DNA from: Bacteroidales bacterium
GTDB lineage: Bacteria; Bacteroidota; Bacteroidia; Bacteroidales; FEN-979
DNA length: 64,000 nucleotides
Direction: 5' to 3'
Assembly: GCA_023229525.1 (NCBI GenBank)
Contig: JALNZC010000002.1
Span: 1-64,000, forward strand
The notes below the pieces were generated by a model. The model had not been told where the DNA came from and searched no databases. It saw only the letters and a list, made by a program, of their open reading frames with translations. Each line of letters begins with the position of its first letter. Position 1 is the stretch's first letter. Shown piece after piece: positions 34,601 through 44,800 of this stretch. The translations under genes were made by a program, and so were the position numbers.

Positions 34601-35272
34601 GATTACGCAATGACACCCGGTTCTTATGTTATTGTAGCAAAAAATTCTTCAGCTTTCCAAAACACGTTTCATGTCCCTTCGATACAATGGACGGAAGGAG
34701 CCCTGAGTAATTCAGGTGAACCGATCGTAATTAAAGATTATCTCGGTTATATTGTTGATTCCGTATATTACAGACCCGATTTGCCATGGGATACCTTAGC
34801 CAACGGATTCGGACCCTCACTGGAACTTTGTGATCCCAGTGCAGACAATACTGACCCGTTAAACTGGCGTCATGCCATTGAATTCCAAGCAATCAATGCG
34901 GCAGGAGACTCCATCTGGGCTTCTCCCGCGGCTGGCTGTTCTTACTTTCCGGTCGCTGATTTCTCTGCCAGTGAAACAACCATCGTAGAGCATGGTTATG
35001 TAACCTTTACGGATGCTTCTTCTTCAAACACAACAGGATGGGAGTGGACATTTGATGGAGGGACTCCTTCCTCATTTTCAGGGAAGTTTCCACCTCCGGT
35101 GCAGTACAATGTTCCGGGGCAATACACGGTTTGCCTTGTTGCCAGCAACAACATCGGAAATTCAACAAACTGTAAACAGGATTATATTACCGTACTTAGC
35201 CCGACAAATGCAAATATTGTGATTACCGAAATCATGTATAACCCACCTGGGAATGATGCAGATTCGCTTTAA
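31670..35272 (+). CDS. Large secreted multidomain protein, truncated by an in-frame stop
   Basis: 1200 codons. Signal peptide (1-22), then an N-terminal beta domain (about 25-165). Two copies follow of Fn3-like plus choice-of-anchor-J-like domains (about 167-447 and 454-735), a further Fn3-like domain (about 737-836), PKD (842-924), lamin-tail-like domain (925-1093), a second PKD (1094-1177) and the first residues of a second lamin-tail-like domain. TAA at 35270-35272 falls in a DADSL-stop-FIELYNN context; the first copy reads SDSLEFIELYNN. The rest of the gene continues in the same frame to 36220, so this looks like a single GAA-to-TAA change. Confidence 0.85.
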   Translation: MIKKYTLLSTLILLVSISITLGQGLENFTNYPETGNTYNNGVFLGMDGSTWNYYQCRGDMVIVAPSPTLGKNRVPIGEVISGTLINGCGILSFDYMQAFSSNVSMDVFVNGVLVYTAVTSGEVGIVKNTGPITVNISGDFVLDFKQHSTAAGQVSIDNVTWTAYNVGPLPEPTNYPTAFTAVPSPFTISLSWIDATGEQPPTSYLLLASEFDNIELPVDGIPVPNDPDLSDGAAAMNILPGAQTYQFTNLPSNKPYFFKIFPYTNAGSTINYKTDGIPPSATATTPNITVIASENFNSGTFGLWTKMKVIGDTSWIIDLTHGVGNTPCAKASGFWSSSSHVTEIWLLSPPMNFDQYTDEVLSFQTAKYYAGPDLQVLISSDYNGTGNPNDFTWTPLTATLCPGSWVWTSSGNVDVSAYAGANVYVGFKYTSTDTESSTWEVDDIVILGVSTSGPLPEPTNYPTNFVAIPSPFNINLNWTDATGDQVPTAYLVLGSSSDNIELPVDGIPVSDDPDLADGYGAINVQAGVQSCHFSNLPSNVPYYFKIFPYTNSGILINYKTDGTPPAATATTPNAYIINSENFNSGTFGTWTQMTTAGDTSWIIDMTHGVGGTPCTKASGYFNSANHLTEMWLISPALNLNHYTNGIFNFQTAKNYTGPILEVLISNDYNGTGTPDEFTWIPLSATLSPGGWAWTSSGNIDISAYSGQSVYLAFKFSSTDTESATWEVDDILVTAVPTFDLPIVTTNPIFTDVTYNSATGGGNVTDDGGSTIIARGLCYSTTSNPTIGDPHTTEPGTLGEFTSTMTALTAQTTYFVKAYATTTIGTGYGEEASFSTPCEPIAPVSDFFADTLFVRIGETVTFSDASTNCPTSWDWTFAGGSPEAFSGQTPPPIQYNIPGVYQVCLTATNDYGNSTNCKDAYITVLGPTNAHIVMTEIMYNPPESGSDSLEFIELYNNDQVSWNLQNFYFDKGVVFTFPDYAMTPGSYVIVAKNSSAFQNTFHVPSIQWTEGALSNSGEPIVIKDYLGYIVDSVYYRPDLPWDTLANGFGPSLELCDPSADNTDPLNWRHAIEFQAINAAGDSIWASPAAGCSYFPVADFSASETTIVEHGYVTFTDASSSNTTGWEWTFDGGTPSSFSGKFPPPVQYNVPGQYTVCLVASNNIGNSTNCKQDYITVLSPTNANIVITEIMYNPPGNDADSL

Positions 35273-35281
35273 TTCATTGAA

Positions 35282-36220
35282 TTGTATAACAACGATATCG
35301 TCACATGGAATTTACAGAATTTCTATTTTGATAAAGGAGTTACTTATGCTTTCCCGGAGACTATACTGAGTCCGGGTGCATTTCTTATCGTTGCCAAGAA
35401 TTCTGCCAGTATGCAAAATACCTTTAATATACCATCACAGCAATGGACCGAAGGTTCACTCGATCACCAGGGAGAACCGATCGTATTAAAGGATCATCTT
35501 GGATTTGTTATTGATTCGGTTTATTATCATCGGGAATTACCATGGGACACTTTAGCCAACGGACATGGACCTTCCCTTGAACTTTGTGATCCGAATTCCG
35601 ATAATACCGATCCGGCCAACTGGCGTCATGCCCTCGAGTTTCAGACGGTGAATGCCACAGGTGATTCAATCTGGGCCTCACCACTTGCCGGATGTTCCTA
35701 TCCGCCGACAGCTAATTTCACTGCCGACAATACCGTTATTCATTTACATGATTATGTGACTTTTACGGATGAATCTTCGTCGAACACCACAACATGGGAA
35801 TGGATATTTGATGGTGGAACACCCTCCACTTTCTCCGGACAGAATCCACCACCTATCAAGTACAATGCCTTCGGTCTCTACGATGTTACTTTAAGGGTTT
35901 CCAATATTGCAGGACATAATACATTGATAAAATCCAATTATATAGATGTCGGATGGGTAGGGATACCGAAAGCCGAAAACCCAGCAGGATTCTCTGTTTA
36001 CCCAAACCCATCTTCAGGAAAATTCAAGGTGGTTTTGAATGGAGAAAAATCCTGTATGATCCGGATTCTGGACCCAATTGGAAATATTATCATGGAAAGA
36101 TCAACCCGTACCGAAAATAATTACTTTGACCATTCTGGTTTGACACCCGGAATTTACATTGTACAAGTAACGGAAACGGAAACCAACCGGTCATCAAACC
36201 AAAAATTAGTCATTCAATAA
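35282..36220 (+). pseudogene. C-terminal part of the split protein, with T9SS sorting domain
   Basis: Same frame as 31670-35272, resuming directly after the TAA; the TTG at 35282 is only the first possible start. It completes the second lamin-tail-like domain, then a third PKD domain (FTDESSSNTTTWEWIFDGG) and a T9SS type A sorting domain (FSVYPNPSSGKFKV to NQKLVIQ). Without the N-terminal signal peptide this part cannot be exported on its own. The full protein would be about 1516 residues. It is either a recent nonsense mutation or a sequencing error. Confidence 0.8.
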
Positions 36221-36236
36221 TCTTAATTTATTACTT

Positions 36237-38723
36237 ATGAAAAATCGTATTACAGCTTTTCTCTTGATGGTCCTGCTGTTCACCGGTTCAATAACATTTG
36301 GACAGGGACTTGAAAATTTCGCTAATTACCCAGAGACAGGAAATTCCTATCATGATGGAACCTTTACCGGCCAGGATGGTTCTATGTGGTCGTATTTCCA
36401 GTGCCGGGGCGATCGGCCCATCAACCCACCGACACCTTGTATCAGAAAGAACACAGCCACAGCAACTGGTTTGATCTATTCCGGTTCAATACCCAACGGT
36501 TGCGGAATTCTCAGTTTTGATTATAAACAAGGATTTTCCTCTGCAGTTAACCTGAATGTTCTGATCAATGGCTTGGTAGTAGGAAATGTTATCAGTCCCG
36601 GAGGAAGCGGAGACACCAGCGTGGTCCATAACTCGGGTCCTATTACAGTGAACGTTTCCGGTGATTTCATCATCCGGTTCGAGCAGGTCGACCTCTCCTC
36701 AGGACAGGTAGCTATTGATAATATTACGTGGACTGCATACAACACAGCTCCGTTGCCGGAACCCACCAATTATCCGACGGCCTTTACCGCCACCCCTTTG
36801 CCCAATACCATCGCCCTGAATTGGGTGGATGCCGTGGGTGACCAATTACCGACTGCTTACCTTTTGTTGGCCAGTGAAAATGATAATATTGACCTGCCTG
36901 TGGATGGCGTTCCTGTACCTGATGACCCAGATTTGACAGATGGTACTGCCGCCAAGAATATCCTTCCCGGTGTTCAGACCTATCAGTTCACCAACTTACC
37001 CAACAATAAAGCGTATTTCTTTAAAATATTTCCATACACCAATACCGGGAGTAACATCAATTACAAAACAGATGGCGTGCCACCTGCTGCTACAGCCATA
37101 ACGCCAAATTATTCAATTATCAACTCCGAGAATTTCAACAATGGTAATTTTGGTTCCTGGACCAAAATGACTGTAGTGGGTGATACTTCGTGGATTATTG
37201 ATTTGACCCATGGAGTTGGGGGTACACCATGCGCCAAAGCAAGCGGATTTTTTGCCAGTTCCTCGCATGTTACTGAAATGTGGCTTCTCTCTCCGGCTAT
37301 GAATTTCGATCAATATACCAGTGAATTATTGAGTTTTCAGACAGCAAAGAACTATACAGGTCCCGACCTTGAGGTAATGATATCCAGTAATTATGACGGA
37401 ACCGGCAACCCCAATAACTTTACATGGACACCGCTTACAGCTACACTTTCAGCCGGAGGATGGGTATGGACTCCTTCCGGGAGTATAGATATATCAACCA
37501 TTGGTGGCACACATGTTTATGTTGGTTTTAAATATACAAGCACAGCTACCGAATCATCCACTTGGGAATTGGATGATATTCTGATCCTGGGTATCTCCGG
37601 GATCGGCCCTTTACCTGAACCAACCAATTATCCGACAAGTTTTGCTGCAGTGCCTTCTCCCTTTACTGTTAAACTGAATTGGGTAGATGCTGTCGGGGCC
37701 CAACTTCCAACCGGCTATCTTGTCAGGGGAAGTTCTTCAGATAATATTGAACTGCCTGTGGATGGGGTGCCTGTTCCGGATGACCCTAACCTGGCTGATG
37801 GTTCGGGTGCATTGAATACTCTTCAGGGTGTACAGACCTGTCAATTTAATAATTTGCTGGGTAACACGCCTTATTACTTTAAAATTTTTCCTTACACCAA
37901 CACAGGAATTACTATCAATTATAAAACCGACGGAACACCACCCAGTGCAAATGCCACCACACCCAATATTTCTATCATCAACTCCGAGAATTTCATTAAC
38001 GGTAATTTTGGTACCTGGACTAAAATGACAGTTACAGGTGATACTTCGTGGATTATTGATCTGACCCATGGAGTTGGGGGAACCCCCTGCGCCAAAGCAA
38101 GCGGTTTTTTTGGCAGTTCCTCTCATATTACTGAAATGTGGCTTCTCTCTCCGGCGATGAATTTCGATCAATATACCCAAGAATCATTGAGTTTTCAGAC
38201 CGCGAAGAACTATACCGGACCCAGCCTTGAGGTATTGATATCCAGTGATTATAATGGTTCAGGTAATCCGAATAGTTTCACCTGGACATCACTTACGGGA
38301 ACACTTTCGCCAGGGACCTGGACATGGACCCCGTCCGGAAGTATTGATATTTCAGCCATTGGAGGGACACATGTTTATGTTGGTTTTAAGTATACGAGTA
38401 CCGCTACTGAATCAACCACCTGGGAAGTGGATGATATTCTAATCCTTGGTGTCTCATCGGTGGGCATCCCGGAAACAACAATGAATAATGAATTCACTGT
38501 GCTTCCAAACCCTTCGGATGGTCAGTTCCGGATACTTTTCAATGATAATTCACTCAAAGAGATCCGGATTTATTCAATGATCGGAACCGAACTCTTTCAT
38601 GCCAATACCAGTCAATCTGAATTCGGTGTGTACCTTCCGAACCTTTCCGCGGGGATTTATTTCATCCAGGCGAAGAAAACAGGATCGGATAAACCGGAAG
38701 TGAAAAAGCTCATTATCCGTTAG
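36237..38723 (+). CDS. Secreted T9SS cargo protein, paralogue of the preceding gene
   Basis: 828 residues. Signal peptide (about 1-22), the same N-terminal beta domain (GLENFANYPETGNSYHDG), then two Fn3-like plus anchor-J-like pairs (about 172-452 and 457-738) and a T9SS type A sorting domain (about 745-828, ending KKLIIR). It starts 16 bp after the previous gene. It lacks the PKD and lamin-tail modules. The two internal pairs are nearly identical in DNA over long stretches, e.g. 37181-37250 and 38039-38105, which suggests recent duplication or gene conversion. It probably acts as a surface adhesin or scaffold. Confidence 0.88.
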   Translation: MKNRITAFLLMVLLFTGSITFGQGLENFANYPETGNSYHDGTFTGQDGSMWSYFQCRGDRPINPPTPCIRKNTATATGLIYSGSIPNGCGILSFDYKQGFSSAVNLNVLINGLVVGNVISPGGSGDTSVVHNSGPITVNVSGDFIIRFEQVDLSSGQVAIDNITWTAYNTAPLPEPTNYPTAFTATPLPNTIALNWVDAVGDQLPTAYLLLASENDNIDLPVDGVPVPDDPDLTDGTAAKNILPGVQTYQFTNLPNNKAYFFKIFPYTNTGSNINYKTDGVPPAATAITPNYSIINSENFNNGNFGSWTKMTVVGDTSWIIDLTHGVGGTPCAKASGFFASSSHVTEMWLLSPAMNFDQYTSELLSFQTAKNYTGPDLEVMISSNYDGTGNPNNFTWTPLTATLSAGGWVWTPSGSIDISTIGGTHVYVGFKYTSTATESSTWELDDILILGISGIGPLPEPTNYPTSFAAVPSPFTVKLNWVDAVGAQLPTGYLVRGSSSDNIELPVDGVPVPDDPNLADGSGALNTLQGVQTCQFNNLLGNTPYYFKIFPYTNTGITINYKTDGTPPSANATTPNISIINSENFINGNFGTWTKMTVTGDTSWIIDLTHGVGGTPCAKASGFFGSSSHITEMWLLSPAMNFDQYTQESLSFQTAKNYTGPSLEVLISSDYNGSGNPNSFTWTSLTGTLSPGTWTWTPSGSIDISAIGGTHVYVGFKYTSTATESTTWEVDDILILGVSSVGIPETTMNNEFTVLPNPSDGQFRILFNDNSLKEIRIYSMIGTELFHANTSQSEFGVYLPNLSAGIYFIQAKKTGSDKPEVKKLIIR

Positions 38724-38749
38724 CAATTAACCTGATCCGGAAAGAAAAA

Positions 38750-38780
38750 GGTTGTCTTCACAATAAGACAGCCTTTTTTT
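38750..38780 (+). terminator. Intrinsic terminator after the T9SS gene
   Basis: GGTTGTCTT (38750-38758) pairs with AAGACAGCC (38765-38773), nine pairs with one G-U, loop CACAAT, then seven T residues. Confidence 0.9.
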
Positions 38781-38787
38781 ATCTTTG
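38780..38787 (+). promoter_or_regulatory. -7 element upstream of the 38807 gene
   Basis: TATCTTTG (TAnnTTTG), 19 bp before the ATG. It begins on the last T of the preceding terminator, so termination and initiation sites overlap. Confidence 0.45.
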
Positions 38788-38806
38788 TCCGGTCAATTCT
38801 TGGGTA

Positions 38807-40378
38807 ATGCGGTTTTACGGATTTTTCCTTTTTATTTTGTTATTCTGGCCGATGACTCCGTCAATGGCTCAGCAATCACAGCGGGTCAAGGATGAGGATC
38901 AACCGTTACGCGTTGAAATTTCTGCCAAGTCCGATAATGAAACCTACCGGGTAATACCTTGTGACAGCAACGGTATGATCATGTTTTTCAGAAGCGTAGA
39001 AGTGGCTGCTGAAAACCAGGTCAAATGGTATTTTTCTTATTATGATAAAAATCTGACCCATTTATGGACAAAAAGCCTTCCCTTGTTGAATGACCAGGAT
39101 TACCGTATTCATCAACTGATCAGCGACACACTGGCTATATTATTTGTCCACACAGGGAAACCCCGTTCTGACGCTACTGATTTTAAGATTCTACGTATAT
39201 CACTCACAAAAGGAACCTTTATTCTTAACGATGGTAAACTTCCGGAAAACGGGGAGATCGCTGCATTCGGAATCCGGATGGATAATGCCTGGTTTGGGAT
39301 CAACTTTAAGGTTAACGTGGGGCAAATCGGATATCTCCGGATGAGTACAGGTCTCCTTAAAACTTTTCCTTCAGGAATCGGAGCCCAGATTAATATTCAA
39401 TGGATCCGGCCCGATTCCCTTGGTGATCATGTTTCAGCCATAGTCAGTCGAAAAGTATCGAAGAAAACCACGGAATATTATCTTGTCAGGTACGATTCTA
39501 CCGGTAAAATCCAACGCGAGATCCCCATCAATACAAACAATACCGGGCAGGAGCTCAACCATTTCCAATATATTGAAGAACAACCCGGAAGAGAGATGAT
39601 CATGGGAAGTTATGGTCAGGAAACAGGTTCCGTTAACCAGAAGAACAGGGTAGCAGAAGAAATGACCGGGTTGTTTTCGGGTTCTGTTGTCAACAATTCT
39701 TTAAAAGCATTTTCATTTTACAATTTCCTGGAAATGAAAAATGTCAATGCATTGGTAGATGAAAGGGAAATGCTGAATCTCAGGAAAAAATCATCAAAAA
39801 AAAATAAAGCATTAAATGAATTCTCTGTAGATTTTTCGCTACTGTTACATGAGATCATTACGTGGAAAAACCAGTACATTTTAATCAGTGAAATATATTC
39901 TCCACAGTACCATACAGAAAGTTTTACGGAATTTGATTATTACGGCCGGCCTTATTCAAACAACTATTCGGTTTTCGACGGTTACCGTTATCTGAATGCT
40001 GTTGTAACCGCGTTTGATGAAGATGGAAAACTTTTATGGGATAATGTTCTTGAGATCCGTAATCTTGTTTCGTTCGATCTCAACACGAAAGTCTCGGCCT
40101 TTTTTAACGGGAACGACATAATGTTGTGCTATCTTAGTGACGGGAAAATCGGATCCAAAATCATTCATGAGGACAAGGTCATTGAAAAGCCCGTCTTTGC
40201 TTCACTTGAAATGCTTTACCCCGAAGATAAACTCCTCTCGGAATCAAAAGAGCGGATCCTCCCATGGTATGGTAACTATTTTATCGCTTATGGATATCAG
40301 GAAATAAAAAACATTGCCTTATCCGGGAATAATAAGCGCATGGTGTTTTATTTCAGTAAAGTCAGATTCGACAAATAG
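38807..40378 (+). CDS. Secreted protein of unknown family
   Basis: A 523-residue protein with a signal peptide (residues 1-21, ending PSMAQ). I do not recognise the family. The chain is rich in beta-type segments and in repeated statement-like strands (e.g. WYFSYYDKNLTHLWTKSL, YYLVRYDSTGKIQREIP, AVVTAFDEDGKLLWDNVLEI). This recalls a beta-propeller-like fold with PQQ-type turns. A basic stretch RKKSSKKNK lies near residue 327. There is no T9SS domain, so it is probably periplasmic. It converges with icd with a 6-bp gap. Confidence 0.7.
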   Translation: MRFYGFFLFILLFWPMTPSMAQQSQRVKDEDQPLRVEISAKSDNETYRVIPCDSNGMIMFFRSVEVAAENQVKWYFSYYDKNLTHLWTKSLPLLNDQDYRIHQLISDTLAILFVHTGKPRSDATDFKILRISLTKGTFILNDGKLPENGEIAAFGIRMDNAWFGINFKVNVGQIGYLRMSTGLLKTFPSGIGAQINIQWIRPDSLGDHVSAIVSRKVSKKTTEYYLVRYDSTGKIQREIPINTNNTGQELNHFQYIEEQPGREMIMGSYGQETGSVNQKNRVAEEMTGLFSGSVVNNSLKAFSFYNFLEMKNVNALVDEREMLNLRKKSSKKNKALNEFSVDFSLLLHEIITWKNQYILISEIYSPQYHTESFTEFDYYGRPYSNNYSVFDGYRYLNAVVTAFDEDGKLLWDNVLEIRNLVSFDLNTKVSAFFNGNDIMLCYLSDGKIGSKIIHEDKVIEKPVFASLEMLYPEDKLLSESKERILPWYGNYFIAYGYQEIKNIALSGNNKRMVFYFSKVRFDK

Positions 40379-40384
40379 CGGAAA

Positions 40385-41665
40385 TTATCCCTCCATGTTG
40401 GCAATGATCTCTGAACCGAATTCAGAGCATTTGAGTTTTGTTGCTCCTTCCATCTGCCGTTCAAAATCGTATGTAACCCGTTTTTTCTGGATGGCTCCTT
40501 CCAGTCCTTTCAGAATGAGACCGGCGGCTTCGTTCCAACCTATGTATTCAAACATCATCATACCGGAAAGAATTAATGAACCTGGATTTACCTGATCTTT
40601 CCCCGCATATTTGGGAGCAGTACCGTGTGTGGCTTCAAAAACAGCGTGTCCGGTGACATAGTTGATATTGGCTCCGGGTGCAATTCCAATACCACCCACA
40701 ATAGCAGCAAGTGCATCGGAAATATAATCGCCGTTCAGATTTAAAGTGGCAATGACTGAATATTCTGCTGGTCGTGTTAATATTTGTTGCAGAAAAGCGT
40801 CGGCAATGACATCCTTAATAATGATCCTTCCTTCAGTCATTGCCTCTTTTTGTGCCGTTTCGGCTGCAGTTTCTCCCGACTTTGCCTTGATCGCATCAAA
40901 CTGATTCCAGGTAAAAACCTGGTCGCCAAACTCCCGTTCCGCAAGTTCATATCCCCATTGTTTAAACTGTCCTTCGGTAAATTTCATGATATTCCCTTTA
41001 TGTACCAGGGTTACCGACGGTTTTTTATGGGTAATGGCAAAAAGGATTGCAGCCCTGACCAATCGTTCCGTACCCTCTTTTGAGACCGGTTTGATCCCAA
41101 TGGAAGAGGTTTCCGGGAAGCGGATCTTTTTTACACCCATTTCCTGGATGAGGAAATGGATTATTTTTTTAGCTTCAGGAGTTCCTTGAAGCCATTCAAT
41201 TCCGGCATAGATATCTTCAGAATTTTCACGGAAGATAACCATATCTGTCGTTTCGGGATGTTTCACCGGCGAAGGAACCCCGGTGAAGTACCGAACGGGG
41301 CGAAGGCAGGTATAAAGGTCCAGATTCTGCCGTAAGGCCACATTAAGAGAGCGGATTCCTCCTCCAACCGGTGTAGTGAGCGGGCCCTTAATTGCCACAA
41401 GGTATTCACGGATGATATCGAGGGTTTCCACCGGTAACCATTCACCGGTTTGCTTAAACGCTTTTTCTCCTGCAAGTACCTCTTTCCATTCAATTTTCCG
41501 GTTTCCGGAATAGGCTTTTTCAACTGCGGCATCAAAAACACGCACGCTTGCATTCCAGATATCCGGCCCGGTTCCGTCCCCTTCGATAAATGGAATAACA
41601 GGGTGATCGGGAACGTTAAGTTTCCCATTTAATAATTTGATTTTTTCTCCATTCATAATTGTCAT
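40385..41665 (-). CDS. icd: NADP-dependent isocitrate dehydrogenase
   Basis: A 426-residue enzyme of the E. coli Icd type. Conserved features include IPFIEGDGTGPDIW near residue 28, the substrate serine loop GGIRSLNVALRQNLDLYTCLRPV near 112, and RENSEDIYAGIEW near 155. The C-terminal NADP region GTAPKYAGKDQVNPGSLI is complete. It converts isocitrate to 2-oxoglutarate. It lies downstream of the acyl-adenylate fusion gene; aconitase, the preceding TCA step, is on the other side. Confidence 0.96.
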   Translation of the reverse strand: MTIMNGEKIKLLNGKLNVPDHPVIPFIEGDGTGPDIWNASVRVFDAAVEKAYSGNRKIEWKEVLAGEKAFKQTGEWLPVETLDIIREYLVAIKGPLTTPVGGGIRSLNVALRQNLDLYTCLRPVRYFTGVPSPVKHPETTDMVIFRENSEDIYAGIEWLQGTPEAKKIIHFLIQEMGVKKIRFPETSSIGIKPVSKEGTERLVRAAILFAITHKKPSVTLVHKGNIMKFTEGQFKQWGYELAEREFGDQVFTWNQFDAIKAKSGETAAETAQKEAMTEGRIIIKDVIADAFLQQILTRPAEYSVIATLNLNGDYISDALAAIVGGIGIAPGANINYVTGHAVFEATHGTAPKYAGKDQVNPGSLILSGMMMFEYIGWNEAAGLILKGLEGAIQKKRVTYDFERQMEGATKLKCSEFGSEIIANMEG

Positions 41666-41690
41666 ATTTTAAGTTGGGGTTAAAAACTAT

Positions 41691-41732
41691 AAACTCAAAA
41701 GTCAAAACTCAAAACTCAAAACTAAAACTTAA
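41691..41732 (-). repeat. AAACTCA-family heptamer array upstream of icd
   Basis: Plus-strand words in 7-bp register: AAACTCA, AAAGTCA, AAACTCA, AAACTCA, AAACTAA, AACTTAA. Confidence 0.65.
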
Positions 41733-41774
41733 AGATTAAAAATTATTTGTTACTTTATTTATCCATTCTCTATT

Positions 41775-41851
41775 ATCCAGCATCCATTATCCAGCATCTT
41801 GTATCCAGCATCTTGCATCCAGTATCTTGTATCCTGCATCTTGCATCTTTT
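41775..41851 (-). repeat. 11-unit ATCC-family heptamer array at a stop codon
   Basis: Plus-strand words: ATCCAGC, ATCCATT, ATCCAGC, ATCTTGT, ATCCAGC, ATCTTGC, ATCCAGT, ATCTTGT, ATCCTGC, ATCTTGC, ATCTTTT. The last base is shared with the stop codon (TCA, 41851-41853) of the fusion gene. A stray ATCCATT lies at 41761. Confidence 0.88.
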
Positions 41852-44800
41852 CATTTCAGTGTTTTGATAAGTGCTCCCCATTGTTTGTCCACCTCAAAAT
41901 AATGTTTCAAATAATAATTGCCCAGGAGGAAGTGAGCCTTAACGATTTTCACACCCCGGGCAGCCATGCTGGTGAAGAAACTTTTAATCATCCCGGAAGC
42001 AATTCCTTTACCCTGCAACGAAGCGGTAACAACAATACCGTCGAGAAACACATTTTCATCTTCCAGGTAACGCCAGGTCAGACCACCAATGATCTTGTCT
42101 GTTTCATCCGTTACGATATACTGATGGTCGTTATCGGAAATATCTTTGGGATAATTTTCACGGAAAAAGAGCTGATAGAGCTGACCTGTTTCACGAGGTT
42201 CAATCGGTTCGCGCAAGGTATACCGTTTTCCTGATTTATCCTGGATCGGGAAACGTACGACCACGTGCTCTTTTTGAAGTTGGCCCACTTTCAGGAAATC
42301 GATATCACCATTTCCCTGAATACGGGGGAAAACCATCCGGTTGAATACATTTTTATCGTCACTCTCCTTCAGAACTGATTGCAGGTCGGATAATTCTATC
42401 AATTGTATAGCCAATCCATCGTGATTTTCGTGCATACGGTCAATCAAAAAATCGAATGCTGTTTGAATTTCGGAACTGGATTCCGAAAAATAAGTATGAC
42501 GGTAAAAATAAAAGCGGACAAGTTCAAGGTATTGATTCAGTTTGTAAAGTTCCATCAATTCCCCCATGGTTTGCTCCTTGGCTGCCAATGTCGTTAACTG
42601 GTTCATTTTGTACCAATCCTGGTACTGATCGATTGCACTGAACAGGGCGACCGGCAGATAATATTTTTTCAATGAAGACTGGATATATTGATCCAAAAAC
42701 GTCTGTATATCAGCACGATCAAAACAGGTCATGGATTTTCCGCCAATATCTTGCTGCAGGTTTTTCAGGAAACCGGATGCTTCATCAATTCCAAGTGCCT
42801 CAATACATGCATCAAAAATCCAGTTTACGTCGAGTTGTTTTCGGCACCAGGGATAAAGTGAAGCGGTTTTGCAATAATAATCCTGGAGCATCGGAGACAC
42901 AAGCGAAAGGGTGTTCTTATATTTTGACCATCCTGCCAGAGAAAGCACCAGGGCGTTTTCACGGAAATCCATTTCGGGAATTGAGACATTGGAGGGGGAA
43001 ATCGAACCTGGAACAATCTGATAACCACTATGATGCCACGCTTTAAAAATAACGGCAAATGACTTGATAAAGATTTTTTTCCAGGCATTTGCCCTGATAT
43101 AACCGGAAGATCTGTGAATTTCAGATAATTCCCTGATTTTATCCCAAGCGGTCAGACCTCCGATATACTGGGTTGTAAGGATTCCCAGATTAGGCCGGCT
43201 GCTTCCAAGCAACGGAGCAACAGCAGGTTCATGGGGGAATCCCGCCAATGAAGCAAGCCAATAAAAAGTATCCGGACTTGGCCTTTTGGAAGGATTTTCA
43301 CTCATAACCATATGCAAGTCATAGTGTTTGCCCCCTATTGTATTAATACTCAACCGGTAATGCTTGAATTCCTTGTAAGCCAGCAACCGTAATATCCAGA
43401 TTCCCTGATCCGGAATCCCGGCCAGGTCAAATCCCTTTTCATTAAAAGTCAGAACAATACTCTCATGAAGAAAAGTGGTGGTTCGGAAAATTTTGGTGAT
43501 ACTTTGTTTTTCAGTATCGGAAATTCCATGTTCAAATACCAGTTTTGATTTCCAGGAGGCAATGGAATAAGGTTTGGATTTACTCTCAATTTCTTTCTCG
43601 AATACGGAGGCCAGCTGATAAAAATATTTTTCTGCTATTTTTGATAAGTATGGATCTTGTTTGTGTAGGATCCATCGCGATAATTCGGCACGCATCGGAA
43701 CATAGTATTCCATGTGTGTGACGGCAAAATTATAAAGCATCCCGAGCACATCTTCAAATGCGCGCCTGCGTTTTTTTGTTGCCGGCCATTTCAGGTTTGT
43801 ACGGTAATAATAAAGTCGTTGTTTCAGGGCATCGAGCCGGTGTTTACCAAAGTTGCTGGAAGCAATTTCGCGGATCGATTTTTCATTCAGAAAAGAAAGT
43901 CCCGATTCGATAAATGGTGGCATTGCCGCAATGTCTTCAGGACGAGGAACTTTTAGAAGGATCAACCGGTATGCAAGACAACGGATCTCCTCCTCTGGAT
44001 GGTATGCAAGCGCTTCAAGCCGATGTCGTAAGGTAGTGGTCAGCCGGGGTTCTGCAGTCCCCAGAATCTTACCCAATTCTTCCAGTGAAACGAGAGCTTC
44101 CTCAAAATCACGATAATATGTATTGAAAAGTAGATTATTGGCCCGGATTAGCATATTGTCACGAACCGATTTAAATTCGGGGAAAAACGTTTGTTTTAAT
44201 TTTCTGAATCCGGATAAGGAAATATTGGAAGAAATAGATCCAAGCGGGATATCCCAGCCCTCTTTGACCGGAAAGAAACTGATCAATTCAGGATTTCCGG
44301 TCCAGATTTTTGGCTGACGGGTAAAAATCCCCAAGTCGATCAGGTCAGAATTTATGAAGTACCTGAGATCTCCTACCTGAAACCAGTTGCCCTTGTATTT
44401 CTTTATCCTGAGTGCCATTCTGTTACGGCGATTCACCAAACGATGGGATTGATAAACAATGTCAGTTTCCAGAATTCCAAGATCGCGAAATAACCATTTC
44501 GGTATATTTATCGTAAACCCGTCACCAGAAATGCGTACGGTGTTACTCTGGTAAAGCTTTTCAATGATATCTCTGAAATTGGATTCGATGACCTTACGAT
44601 TGAACGATCCTTTGGGGGTAATTTCCCCTTTTTCCCCACTGAAATCGCGGTTGAGGAGGGTAAAATTGATTACCCGTTCATACGTCGCCACATCATTGTT
44701 TGCCTTCATGACAATCTGATGGAAATATTCTTCCTGGTTTTCACCCGACAGCGCTCTGAACAAAGAATCTTCACGATCAGGGACGATGAGTAAAACATTG

